Shown here piece after piece: positions 25,644-33,701 of a stretch of DNA of 39,158 bases. The stretch covers positions 1-39,158 of the forward strand of contig JAUMNV010000082.1 of the NCBI GenBank assembly GCA_031295725.1. Direction: 5' to 3'. Made by a program: the position numbers and the translations under genes. Within the stretch, counting starts at the first letter, position 1; each line of letters begins with the position of its first letter. This stretch comes from Collinsella sp. GTDB lineage: Bacteria; Actinomycetota; Coriobacteriia; Coriobacteriales; Coriobacteriaceae. The notes below the pieces were generated by a model. The model ran no database searches. It was not told the origin of the DNA and saw nothing but the letters and a program-made list of their open reading frames with translations.

Positions 25644-26948
25644 ATGCCCCAGCAGCGTAAGTTCTTCCCCGGCTGGCTCGTGGTGGCCTCCGGCTTCGTG
25701 ATCATGGCCACGTGTTACACGATTTTCGTCAACTGCATGAGCCTGTTCCAGCCGCTGATCGTCAGCAACCTGGGTATTTCCCTTGCGCAGTACAACGTCT
25801 CCAATGCCATCTCCACCGTGGTGAGTGTCGTGGGTTCGCTCGTTATCGGTCATGTTGCCGATAAGGTGAGTGGCCGCGTATTGGGCTCGCTTACCGTTAT
25901 CGCTACCTCGGCGGTGCTTGCCGGCATGAGCTTTGTCGGTGAGCTGTGGCAGGTCTACGTGCTCTTTGCCGTTTCGGGCTGCTTCGCTGTGGCCTCGACC
26001 CGTCTGCTCATTAGCCTTGTGACCGCCAACTGGTTTACCGCTAAACGCGGCCTTGCCATTTCCATCGCACTTTCGGGCTCGGGCTTTGGCGGAGCCATTC
26101 TCTCGCCGATCGTGAGCTCTCTTATCGTGAGTGTGGGCTGGCGCTCTGCGTTCCTGGTACTCGCTGCCGTCTGCATGGTGGCGGCACTGCCCATCACGGC
26201 TTACTCCTTCCGCACCAAGCCTTCCGAGATCGGCCTTAAGCCGCTCGGCGAGAACCCGGGCGATCCGTCCGTCTCGACGGCTGGCGATAAGGACGAGCAC
26301 ACGGCGCCCGAGGTTAGCGTCGGCTGGTCTCGTATCAAGAAGAGCCCGGCGTTTTGGCTGCTCGTCGTCGCCTTCCTCTTTATGGGTCTCGTTAACGGCG
26401 CCATCTTGCCCAACCAGGTCACCAACATGACGAGTGTTACCGTCAACGGCGCCAAGATCGTCACGGGCGGCCACGATCCCATGTGGGCAGGTACCGTGCT
26501 TTCGGCCTACATGGTCACCGTCGTTATCGCCAAGATTTCGCTCGGTGCGATCTATGACCGCTTTGGTCTGCGCTTTGGCAATATCCTTGGCTCCATTGCG
26601 TGCATTATCGCCTGCGTCGCCCTGTGCTTCCCCGCGACCGATCTTGGTCCCATCGTGGCTGCCGTGAGCTTTGGTATCGGAACGTGCATGGGCACCATCA
26701 CGCCTACCATCGCCGCGTCCGAGCAGTTTGGCATGGCCGACCTCGGTAAGGTCACGGGCACCATTACCTCGCTCGAGATGGTCGGCGGCACCGTGGGCGC
26801 CATTGTCTCGGGCGTGCTGTTCGATGCCACGGGCTCCTTTGCGAGCACCTGGATCGTGTGCCTGGCGTGCTCCGTGGTCATGCTCGTGTTCCTGCTGGCA
26901 TCCGAGCCCATCGCCGCCAAGCTGCGCGCGAGCGTGGCGGGGGAGTAG
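25644..26948 (+). CDS. Major facilitator superfamily transporter (OFA-like)
   Basis: A 434-residue, 12-helix inner-membrane transporter. The N-terminus PGWLVVASGFVIMATCYTIF and the GLAISIALSGSGFGGAILSP motif resemble OFA/monocarboxylate-type MFS proteins. A cytosolic central loop (residues ~195-235) separates the two six-helix halves. ATG 25644 has AAAAGGAG five bases upstream; an earlier in-frame codon at 25626 adds residues without a ribosome site. It neighbours the M20 amidohydrolase. The substrate is unknown. Confidence 0.9.
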   Translation: MPQQRKFFPGWLVVASGFVIMATCYTIFVNCMSLFQPLIVSNLGISLAQYNVSNAISTVVSVVGSLVIGHVADKVSGRVLGSLTVIATSAVLAGMSFVGELWQVYVLFAVSGCFAVASTRLLISLVTANWFTAKRGLAISIALSGSGFGGAILSPIVSSLIVSVGWRSAFLVLAAVCMVAALPITAYSFRTKPSEIGLKPLGENPGDPSVSTAGDKDEHTAPEVSVGWSRIKKSPAFWLLVVAFLFMGLVNGAILPNQVTNMTSVTVNGAKIVTGGHDPMWAGTVLSAYMVTVVIAKISLGAIYDRFGLRFGNILGSIACIIACVALCFPATDLGPIVAAVSFGIGTCMGTITPTIAASEQFGMADLGKVTGTITSLEMVGGTVGAIVSGVLFDATGSFASTWIVCLACSVVMLVFLLASEPIAAKLRASVAGE

Positions 26949-26985
26949 GTAGGCCAAAGCGCATCGCCGCTTGTCCGCTTCGTCC

Positions 26986-27045
26986 GCGGCGGCGCGTCTG
27001 GCCGAACGAGTCCCCATACCCTCGTTCGGTCAGGCGCGCCGCCGC
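26986..27045 (+). terminator. 25-bp hairpin between the MFS gene and hisS
   Basis: Arms 26986-27010 and 27021-27045 pair along all 25 positions, with two positions as G-T pairs, around a 10-base loop. There is no T run, and the right arm covers the place where a hisS -35 box would lie. Confidence 0.55.
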
Positions 27046-27062
27046 GTTGCTGCTTTGTGCCG

Positions 27063-27068
27063 TATAAT
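27063..27068 (+). promoter_or_regulatory. -10 box of the hisS promoter
   Basis: Consensus TATAAT, 42 bases upstream of the hisS ATG. No good -35 box is seen at the correct spacing. Confidence 0.5.
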
Positions 27069-27110
27069 GTCCACTACCTATGACGCGATACAAAAGAAAG
27101 GTGTTTGCCC

Positions 27111-28424
27111 ATGCAGGCACAGAAGGCGGAGGGAACCCGCGACCTTATCGGCGCCGAGATGCGCGCCTGGCAAAAGATGCGGCAGATTGCGGCCGGCGTG
27201 TTCGAGCCGTTTGGTTTTAAACCCATCGAGACGCCCGCGATCGAGCAGGTTGACGTGTTTGTCCACGGTATCGGCCAGTCGACCGACGTCGTGCGCAAGG
27301 AAATGTTCCGCGTGTTCAGCGGTGCCAACCTGGAGCGCGTCTTTACCGAGGGCACCGACACCAAACTCAAGCCCAAGCAGCGCCTGGCACTTCGCCCCGA
27401 GGGCACGGCCGGCGTGGTGCGCGCCGTCGTCGAGAACAATCTGGTGCCCCAGGGCTCCACGCCGTTTAAGGCTTACTACGCCGAGGCCATGTTCCGCGGC
27501 GAGCGTCCCCAGAAGGGCCGCCTGCGCCAGTTCCACCAGGTGGGCATCGAGTGGCTCGGCGCTCCCGATCCGGCGGCAGACGCCGAGTGCATCATCATGC
27601 TCATGGAGTTCTACAAGAGCCTGGGCTTCGATCTTTCCAAGCTTCGTCTGCTCATCAACTCGATGGGTGACGCCCAGTGCCGTCCGGCTTATCGCGAGCA
27701 GGTTAAGCAGTTCATCCTCGATCACGCCGACGAGATGTGCGATGAGTGCCGCGAGCGCGCCGAGCTCAACCCGCTGCGTGCCTTCGACTGCAAGAACGAC
27801 CACTGCCGCGAGATCATGGCCGAGGCTCCGCTGATGGGTGACAACCTGTGCGATGAGTGCCGCGAGCACTACGAGCAGGTCAAGCGCTATCTGGATGCCG
27901 CCGGTATCGAGTATGTCGAGGATCCCACCTTGGTGCGCGGCCTGGACTACTACACCCGTACTGTCTTTGAGGTCGAGGCCCCTGGCGCCGGCGTCGGCTC
28001 CATCGGCGGCGGCGGCCGCTACGATGGCCTGGTCGAGCTCGAGGGTGGCAAGCCCACGGCGGGCGTCGGCTTTGCTGTCGGTTTTGAGCGCGCCCTGCTG
28101 GCCCTGCAGGCCTTTGGCAGCGATTTGGGTGCCGATGAGGCCCCGTGCGTCTATGTCGCCAACGCCGGCAAGGAGCTGCGTCAGAACGTCTTTGCCATTA
28201 CGCAGGAGCTTCGCGCCGCAGGTATCGTGACCGAGGCCGACTATCAGGGTCGTTCGCTCAAGGCCCAGTTTAAGCAAGCCGATAAGGTAGGCGCCAAGCT
28301 CATCTTGGTCCTGGGTGGCGACGAGCTTGCCGCCGGCAAGGTCAAAGTGCGCGACATGCAGAGCCATGACGAGGTGCTCGCCGATCTGGACAACGTCGTC
28401 GAGGCGGTTCGCGAGCGCCTGTAG
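27111..28424 (+). CDS. hisS: Histidine--tRNA ligase (HisRS)
   Basis: Class II synthetase charging tRNA-His, 437 residues. The N-terminus carries KAEGTRDLIGAEMRAWQKM. Motif 2 is KAYYAEAMFRGERPQKGRLRQFHQVGIE. Histidine-specific boxes are LVRGLDYYTRTVFEVE and GGGRYDGLVELEGG; the C-terminal anticodon-binding domain ends the protein. ATG 27111 has AAAGGTG about eight bases upstream; the in-frame TTG at 27105 is not needed. The leader is short and shows no T-box. Confidence 0.97.
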   Translation: MQAQKAEGTRDLIGAEMRAWQKMRQIAAGVFEPFGFKPIETPAIEQVDVFVHGIGQSTDVVRKEMFRVFSGANLERVFTEGTDTKLKPKQRLALRPEGTAGVVRAVVENNLVPQGSTPFKAYYAEAMFRGERPQKGRLRQFHQVGIEWLGAPDPAADAECIIMLMEFYKSLGFDLSKLRLLINSMGDAQCRPAYREQVKQFILDHADEMCDECRERAELNPLRAFDCKNDHCREIMAEAPLMGDNLCDECREHYEQVKRYLDAAGIEYVEDPTLVRGLDYYTRTVFEVEAPGAGVGSIGGGGRYDGLVELEGGKPTAGVGFAVGFERALLALQAFGSDLGADEAPCVYVANAGKELRQNVFAITQELRAAGIVTEADYQGRSLKAQFKQADKVGAKLILVLGGDELAAGKVKVRDMQSHDEVLADLDNVVEAVRERL

Positions 28425-28481
28425 CGCATCTTTTTGAGCTTCGGGCCTGCTAACGTGCCCTGCTCATGGAGAGCGATTGTT

Positions 28482-28517
28482 ACGGGGGTGTTTCGCTTTT
28501 ATGCGGAATGCCCCCGT
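28482..28517 (+). terminator. Terminator of hisS
   Basis: Fifteen-base arms ACGGGGGTGTTTCGC / GCGGAATGCCCCCGT with two imperfect pairs and a six-base loop, followed by TTACG. The T run is weak. Confidence 0.6.
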
Positions 28518-28577
28518 TTACGTATGCCGCCCACCGAGAAATACGACCATTTAGGGCAAAAACCTTTGCAATGCAGA

Positions 28578-28637
28578 AAATACTTTTGTGTGGTAAAGCG
28601 CAATCAGTGTCGAAAGTATTTCTCAAGCGCCTATAAT
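28578..28637 (+). promoter_or_regulatory. ppc promoter with overlapping inverted repeat
   Basis: TATAAT at 28632-28637 is a consensus -10 box. A 9-bp inverted repeat, AAATACTTT (28578-28586) and AAAGTATTT (28613-28621), has its right arm at the -35 position, so a DNA-binding regulator is plausible. Confidence 0.5.
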
Positions 28638-28681
28638 GAATACCGCATGTTACGTGCATAGAAGGAGGAATGGGAGGAAAC

Positions 28682-31495
28682 GTGGCTGAGAACCTAAGCA
28701 ACCAGTCTGTACCCGAAGCCGCGGCGCGCGTCGCTGCCGTGGTCAACCGCCTCGTTAACCGAATCGGCTCGAATGCCGAGTCCAGGGAGCGTCTCGCCGA
28801 GATCGAGATCCCCGAGGAGCTGCGCGACAATCTGGCGCTGTTCTTGCGCCTGGAGCGCCGTGTGCTTAGCGAGTATGATCCCGAGATCGCGGACCTGTTC
28901 GACAAGATTTTGACAGCCGAGATTGTGGTCAATGCCGGCAACCCCGGTACCTGCGCTGCCGACGAAGCCGTCGACGAGCAGGGCGTGCCCACCGCCGACG
29001 AGCCCACTGCCGTGGCATTTCGTGAGGTCGTCGATTTGATCGACAGCCTGCCGCTCGATAAGCAGCAGGTCATCGTTCGCGCCTTTACGAGCTTTTTCCA
29101 TCTGGCAAACCTGTCGGAGGAGAACTACCGTGTGGCGCAGCTGCGCGAGCGCGAGGCCGGTGCGTCGACCGATACCGAGGTCGATCCTGCCAACGAGCTT
29201 ACCGTTGCCTATCACCAGCTGGTGAATGAGCTGGGTGTCGAGGGTGCCAACGAGCTGCTCGACAAGCTCGAGTTCCACCCTGTCTTTACCGCACATCCCA
29301 CCGAGGCCCGTCGTAAGGCCGTCGAGGGCAAGATCCGCCGTATCTCCAACCTGCTGGAGGAGCGTCCGCGTCTGGGCGGCTCCGACCTGGTGGAGAACGA
29401 GCGCCATATGCTGCAGGAGATCGACGCCCTGGTGCGTACGAGTCCCATCGCGCTCAAGAAGCCCACGCCGGTCGAGGAAGCCGATACCATCATCGACATC
29501 TTCGATAACACGCTGTTCGACGTTATCCCCGTTATCTATCGTCGTTTTGACGATTGGGTGCTGGGCGACAAGGCCGGTACTGTGCCGCCGCTGTGCCCGG
29601 CGTTCTTCCATCCCGGCAGCTGGATCGGTTCCGACCGCGACGGTAACCCCAACGTCACCGCCAAGGTGAGCCGTGAGGTCGCCGCCAAGTACTTTACGCA
29701 CATGGTGCTCAAGCTCGAGGACAAGTGCCGCCACATCGGCCGCAACCTCACGCTCGAGGCTACCTACAGCAAGCCGTCGGCCGAGCTCATTAACCTGTGG
29801 AACCATCAGGTCGAGATGAGCCCTCGTTACACGGCCCGCGCCGAGCTGATCTCCGAGCACGAGCCGCATCGCGCCGTCATGCTCGTCATGGCCGACCGCC
29901 TGAACGCCACCGTCCGTCGTATCACCGACACCATGTACCACAGCGCCGACGAGTTCCTGGATGACCTGCGCGTCGTCCAGCGTTCGCTGGCCGCCTGCGG
30001 TGCCGTCCGTGCTGCCTACGGCCCGGTCCAAACCATCATCTGGCAGGTCGAGTCCTTCGGCTTCCATATGGTCGAGATGGAGTTCCGTCAGCACTCCGTG
30101 GTGCATGCCCGCGCCCTTAAGGATATCCACGAGAACGGTATCCATGGCGACCTGCAGCCCATGACGCGCGAGGTCATCGATACCTTCCGCGCTATCGGCT
30201 CCATCCAAAAGCGCTACGGCAAGAAGATGGCGCACCGCTACATCATCTCGTTTACCAAGAGCGCTCAGCATGTGGCCGACGTCTTTGAGCTGGCGCACCT
30301 GTCCTTTGCACACGAGGAGGATGTCCCCGAGCTCGACGTGATCCCGTTGTTCGAGCAGCTCGAGGACCTCGAGGGCTGCGTCGACGTGCTCGATCAGATG
30401 CTTACGCTGCCCGTGGTGCAAAAGCGCCTTGCCCAGACCAACCGCCGCATGGAGGTCATGCTGGGCTATTCCGACTCTTCCAAGGATGCCGGTCCTACCA
30501 CGGCCATGCTCGCGCTGCACTCCGCGCAGGAGCGCATCGCCAAGTGGGCAGAGAAGAACGATATCGACCTGGTGCTCATGCACGGTCGCGGCGGTGCCGT
30601 GGGCCGTGGCGGCGGCCCGGCCAACAAGGCCGTGCTGGCGCAGCCCAAGGGTTCGGTCAACTGCTTCTTTAAGCTTACCGAGCAGGGCGAAGTCATCTTT
30701 GCCCGTTACGGCAACCGCACGCTGGCTCAGCGCCATGTTGAGTCCGTTGCCGCCGCAACGCTTTTGCAGTCGGCCCCGAGTGTCGAGAAGACCAACACCG
30801 AGACCACGCAGAAGTTCTGGGATATGGCCGAGAAGCTCAACACTGCAAGCCACGAACGCTATCTGGACCTGCTGAACACCGAGGACTTTACACCGTGGTT
30901 CTCGACCGTGACGCCGCTGACCGAGGTCGGTCTGCTGCCGATCGGCTCGCGTCCCGCCAAGCGCGGTCTGGGCGCCAAGTCGCTCGATGACCTGCGTACC
31001 ATCCCGTGGATCTTCAGCTGGAGCCAGGCGCGCATTAACCTGGCCGCTTGGTACGGTCTGGGCACCGCCTGCGAGCAGCTTGGCGATCTTGACCAGCTCA
31101 AGGCTGCCTACCAGGAGTGGCCGTTCTTCCGCACCTTTATCGACAACATCGAGATGTCGATTGCTAAGACCGATCAGCGCATCGCCAAGATGTATCTGCA
31201 TCTGGGCGACCGCGATGATCTGTCCAAGAAGGTCTTTACCGAGATGCAGCTCACCCGTAAGTGGGTCCTTGCCATCGTCGGTGATGAGTGGCCGCTGCAG
31301 CGTCGTCGCGTGCTCGGCTGCGCCGTTCGCGTGCGTAACCCCTACGTCGACGCTCTGTCCATCGCCCAGGTCCGCGCCCTTCGCGAGGTGCGCATGAATC
31401 AGGACGAGATGGCCGAGGAGAAGAAGGCCGAGTACATGAGCCTGATTCTTTCGACTGTGACCGGCGTCTCGGCAGGATTGCAGAACACGGGGTAA
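28682..31495 (+). CDS. ppc: Phosphoenolpyruvate carboxylase
   Basis: Carboxylates phosphoenolpyruvate to oxaloacetate, the anaplerotic route to C4 acids. The product is 937 residues, the normal family size. Catalytic signatures are FTAHPTEARRKAVEGKIRRI (with the catalytic His), GSWIGSDRDGNPNVTA, MLGYSDSSKDAG and the glycine-rich loop MHGRGGAVGRGGGP. It ends with the canonical C-terminal QNTG. I prefer GTG 28682, which has GGGAGG four bases upstream; ATG 28670 lies only one base after AAGGAGG, which is too close. The gene is monocistronic and followed 24 bases later by a 127-nt palindromic element. Confidence 0.95.
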   Translation: MAENLSNQSVPEAAARVAAVVNRLVNRIGSNAESRERLAEIEIPEELRDNLALFLRLERRVLSEYDPEIADLFDKILTAEIVVNAGNPGTCAADEAVDEQGVPTADEPTAVAFREVVDLIDSLPLDKQQVIVRAFTSFFHLANLSEENYRVAQLREREAGASTDTEVDPANELTVAYHQLVNELGVEGANELLDKLEFHPVFTAHPTEARRKAVEGKIRRISNLLEERPRLGGSDLVENERHMLQEIDALVRTSPIALKKPTPVEEADTIIDIFDNTLFDVIPVIYRRFDDWVLGDKAGTVPPLCPAFFHPGSWIGSDRDGNPNVTAKVSREVAAKYFTHMVLKLEDKCRHIGRNLTLEATYSKPSAELINLWNHQVEMSPRYTARAELISEHEPHRAVMLVMADRLNATVRRITDTMYHSADEFLDDLRVVQRSLAACGAVRAAYGPVQTIIWQVESFGFHMVEMEFRQHSVVHARALKDIHENGIHGDLQPMTREVIDTFRAIGSIQKRYGKKMAHRYIISFTKSAQHVADVFELAHLSFAHEEDVPELDVIPLFEQLEDLEGCVDVLDQMLTLPVVQKRLAQTNRRMEVMLGYSDSSKDAGPTTAMLALHSAQERIAKWAEKNDIDLVLMHGRGGAVGRGGGPANKAVLAQPKGSVNCFFKLTEQGEVIFARYGNRTLAQRHVESVAAATLLQSAPSVEKTNTETTQKFWDMAEKLNTASHERYLDLLNTEDFTPWFSTVTPLTEVGLLPIGSRPAKRGLGAKSLDDLRTIPWIFSWSQARINLAAWYGLGTACEQLGDLDQLKAAYQEWPFFRTFIDNIEMSIAKTDQRIAKMYLHLGDRDDLSKKVFTEMQLTRKWVLAIVGDEWPLQRRRVLGCAVRVRNPYVDALSIAQVRALREVRMNQDEMAEEKKAEYMSLILSTVTGVSAGLQNTG

Positions 31496-31518
31496 TCGAT
31501 AGCCCTGTGGCTCTCACC

Positions 31519-31645
31519 GGGACCCGACGGGTTTCCCTCTGAATGCGTCCTCGCACTTGAAGCCCCCTTATCCTGCTCCTTCGGAGCTGTGGATAAGGGG
31601 GCTTCGTGCTGCGGAATGCATTCAGAGGGAAACCCATCGGGCCCC
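31519..31645. repeat. 127-nt palindromic element, copy A
   Basis: Outer arms 31519-31546 and 31618-31645 (28 bases, few mismatches). Internal loop GTCCTCG (31547-31553) faces CTGCGGAAT (31609-31617). Then come a CAC / GTG helix, a TT bulge, and a perfect 15-bp helix (31559-31573 / 31591-31605). The apical 5-bp stem GCTCC / GGAGC has a TTC triloop. It begins 24 bases after the ppc stop. It shares loop, bulge, helix lengths and total length with copy B, but not the helix sequences. Confidence 0.9.
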
Positions 31646-31771
31646 TTCGTCCTCGGTCTTCGGGGATTAAAGCTGAGGAGAAGAATGGCGCGCTTCGCGC
31701 TTAATGTGGAGTGCGGCGAGGGCTTCTTGCGTCCTGCGGAGTGTTCCTAAAAGTAAACTTATGGCGGGCCC
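31646..31771. repeat. Decayed half copy C of the 127-nt element
   Basis: The right half is clear: inner-helix strand ending GCTTCTTGC, then GTC (31731-31733), loop CTGCGGAGT (31734-31742) and an outer arm (31743-31771). That arm aligns with copy B (AAAGT.AAC.TATG.CGG.CCCTGCG). A GCGC-TTC-GCGC hairpin (31690-31700) stands where the apical loop should be, but the matching left arms are missing. Confidence 0.65.
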
Positions 31772-32097
31772 TGCGATGTCCGGTCTTCGGCGGAAGGCCG
31801 CTGGGTGAGGGTGGTGCTTGGGACGACGTGCAAAAAACGGAGTTTTCAGCAGCCAAAGATTGGTGCATAAGGCTATGGGTGACGTTCGCGGTCCCTGTTG
31901 ATGCTTTTGCGCGCCAATTGGGCCTTGGCGATGTCCATATATAGCTGGTTTCTCGCCGCTTGCTATCCAGATGGGACGAGCCATGAGGACTATCTACCTT
32001 TTGAAAGACTTTTGACACCAAAATCTTATCCGGCGATGCTGAATACTCGCAAAAATGCACGCTCCGGAGGGTACTACCCTGTTACGGCTAGAAATCC
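31772..32097. other. Gene-free stretch between copy C and the larA leader
   Basis: AT-richer than its surroundings. No supported coding region: the open frames on either strand lack ribosome sites and domain sense. A short palindrome, AGGGTA-C-TACCCT, lies near 32068-32081. Otherwise nothing recognised. Confidence 0.6.
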
Positions 32098-32126
32098 TTG
32101 CACCATTTTATGCAATTAATTAACGA
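32098..32126 (+). promoter_or_regulatory. Possible promoter of the larA leader RNA
   Basis: TTGCAC (32098-32103), 17 bases, then a poor -10 match TAACGA (32121-32126). RNA would start near 32133, five bases before the first helix of the leader. Direct repeats TTATGCAA (32109-32116 and 32129-32136) surround it. Confidence 0.3.
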
Positions 32127-32137
32127 ATTTATGCAAA

Positions 32138-32218
32138 ATGACTTACGTGCGTACATCTCGGGGTAGATGTTTGCCTCGGAGCTGCGTAAGTCATCCTGTC
32201 TATTGTGTCTTTTACAGG
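32138..32218 (+). ncRNA. Structured leader RNA upstream of larA (riboswitch-like candidate)
   Basis: A perfect 10-bp closing helix, ATGACTTACG (32138-32147) / CGTAAGTCAT (32185-32194), encloses a hairpin ACATCT / AGATGT (32153-32158 / 32165-32170). The loop CGGGG (32159-32163) can pair with CCTCG (32174-32178), one G-T pair, giving a pseudoknot. A second hairpin, CCTGT / ACAGG (32195-32199 / 32214-32218), joins directly to a strong terminator. It does not match any riboswitch class I can recall. Confidence 0.5.
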
Positions 32219-32256
32219 CGGCCGCGGTCCCGTTTGGGATCGCGGCCGTTTTGTTG
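32219..32256 (+). terminator. Intrinsic terminator in the larA leader
   Basis: Thirteen-pair stem CGGCCGCGGTCCC / GGGATCGCGGCCG (one mismatched or wobble pair) with loop GTTT, followed by TTTTGTTG. It stands about 120 bases upstream of the larA start, with no gene before it, which suggests attenuation or the end of a small RNA. Confidence 0.85.
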
Positions 32257-32374
32257 TGGGTCAAATATGAACGTTGTGTTAATGAGTCGGTGGACGGTGG
32301 TGTTTTTCGGTGAGCGGCGTATCCTTCCAACGGTTTATCTAGTGTGTCAGTTGAAAGGAAGAGGGCGCTCGTCA

Positions 32375-33652
32375 TTGTTTGAATGTGAACTGCCGTTTGA
32401 CCACAAGACGTTGCATCTGGAGCTCGAGGATAAGAACTTCGCGGGTGTGATGGAAGGTCATCAAAACGAGTTTAAGACTACAAAATCGCAGGAAGAGCTT
32501 GTGGAGGAGTCACTTGCCAACCCTTATGGCTCGCCTTCGCTCGAGGAGCTTTGTGCTGGCAAGAAGGATATTGTCATCATTAGCTCCGACCATACGCGTC
32601 CCGTTCCCTCGCGTGTGACGATGCCTATTCTGCTGCATCACATCCATTCCGCTGCACCCGAGGCTCGCGTGCGTATTTTGGTTGCTACGGGTATGCACCG
32701 TCCGTCGACGCACGAGGAACTCGTCAACAAGTATGGCGAGGAGATTGTTGCCAACGAGGAAATCGTTATGCACGTCGCGACTGACGACAGCATGATGAAA
32801 AAGATTGGCACCCTGCCTTCTGGTGGCGAGTGCATCATCAACAAGATTGCCGCCGATTGTGACCTGCTGCTTGCCGAGGGCTTTATTGAGCCGCACTTCT
32901 TTGCCGGTTTCTCTGGTAGCCGCAAGTCCGTCCTGCCTGGCATCGCCAGCTACAAGACCATCATGTACAACCACAACGGTCAGTTTGTGAATGATTCCCA
33001 CTCGCGTGCCGGCAACCTGTGCCACAACCACGTGAGCGAGGACATGTTTGCCGCTGCCGAGATGGCTCACCTTGCCTTTGTGCTTAACGTGGTGCTCAAC
33101 GGCAAGCACGAGGTCATCGGCTCCTTTGCCGGCGACATCCACAAGGCGCACGAGGCTGGCTGCGAGTTCGTGAAGAGCCTTGCCGGCGTTGAGCCCGTCG
33201 AGTGCGAGATTGCCATCACCACCAACGGCGGCTACCCGCTCGACCAGAACATCTACCAGGCCGTGAAGGGCATGTGCTCTGCCGAGGCCACGCTTCCCGA
33301 GGGCGGCGTGATCATCGACGTCGCCGGCTGTGCCGACGGTCACGGTGGCGAGGGCTTCTATCACAACATCGCCGACAATGATCCGGCAGAGTTTGAGCGC
33401 GCCTGCATCGACCGTCCTAAGGACGAGACCCTGCCCGACCAGTGGACGAGCCAGATCTTTGCCCGCATCCTGGCGCATCATCCTGTGATCATGGTTACCG
33501 ACCTGTGCGATCACCAGATGATCAAGGATGTGCACATGACGCCGGTCAACACTCTCGATGAGGCGCTCAAGCTCGCCTTTGAGATGAAGGGTGCCGATGC
33601 CAAGGTGGCCGTCATTCCCGATGGCCTTGGCGTTGTCGTCGCTCAGCACTAG
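32375..33652 (+). CDS. larA: Nickel-dependent lactate racemase LarA
   Basis: Interconverts L- and D-lactate using a nickel-pincer nucleotide cofactor. From the TTG start the 425-residue product begins FECELPFDHKTLHLEL after the initiator. Family key residues then fall at H108 (ATGMHRPS), H174 (EPHFFAGFSGSRK), K184 and H200 (IMYNHNGQF), the numbers known for L. plantarum LarA. K184 carries the cofactor and H200 binds nickel in that enzyme. GGAAGAGGG precedes the TTG. The frame is open back to 32138 but that part crosses the leader RNA and terminator. A LarD-like channel gene follows 49 bases downstream, and larB/larC lie 2.5 kb away on the other strand. Confidence 0.93.
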   Translation: MFECELPFDHKTLHLELEDKNFAGVMEGHQNEFKTTKSQEELVEESLANPYGSPSLEELCAGKKDIVIISSDHTRPVPSRVTMPILLHHIHSAAPEARVRILVATGMHRPSTHEELVNKYGEEIVANEEIVMHVATDDSMMKKIGTLPSGGECIINKIAADCDLLLAEGFIEPHFFAGFSGSRKSVLPGIASYKTIMYNHNGQFVNDSHSRAGNLCHNHVSEDMFAAAEMAHLAFVLNVVLNGKHEVIGSFAGDIHKAHEAGCEFVKSLAGVEPVECEIAITTNGGYPLDQNIYQAVKGMCSAEATLPEGGVIIDVAGCADGHGGEGFYHNIADNDPAEFERACIDRPKDETLPDQWTSQIFARILAHHPVIMVTDLCDHQMIKDVHMTPVNTLDEALKLAFEMKGADAKVAVIPDGLGVVVAQH

Positions 33653-33701
33653 TACGCGGCCTAAACGAATCGTTTATAACCGACAAGAAAGATAAGGTTT
33701 T

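Noticed and set aside
28694..31201. 835-codon open frame antisense to ppc
   Set aside because: Shadow of codon bias in ppc; no ribosome site, low-complexity Leu/Val/Gly/His composition and no domain.
31667..32060. Minus-strand frames in the gap after ppc
   Set aside because: No ribosome site, Pro/Arg-rich nonsense composition, and overlap with the palindromic family.
32138..32374. N-terminal extension of larA to an upstream ATG
   Set aside because: It would cross the leader helices and terminator; the TTG start gives the expected length and exact active-site numbering.
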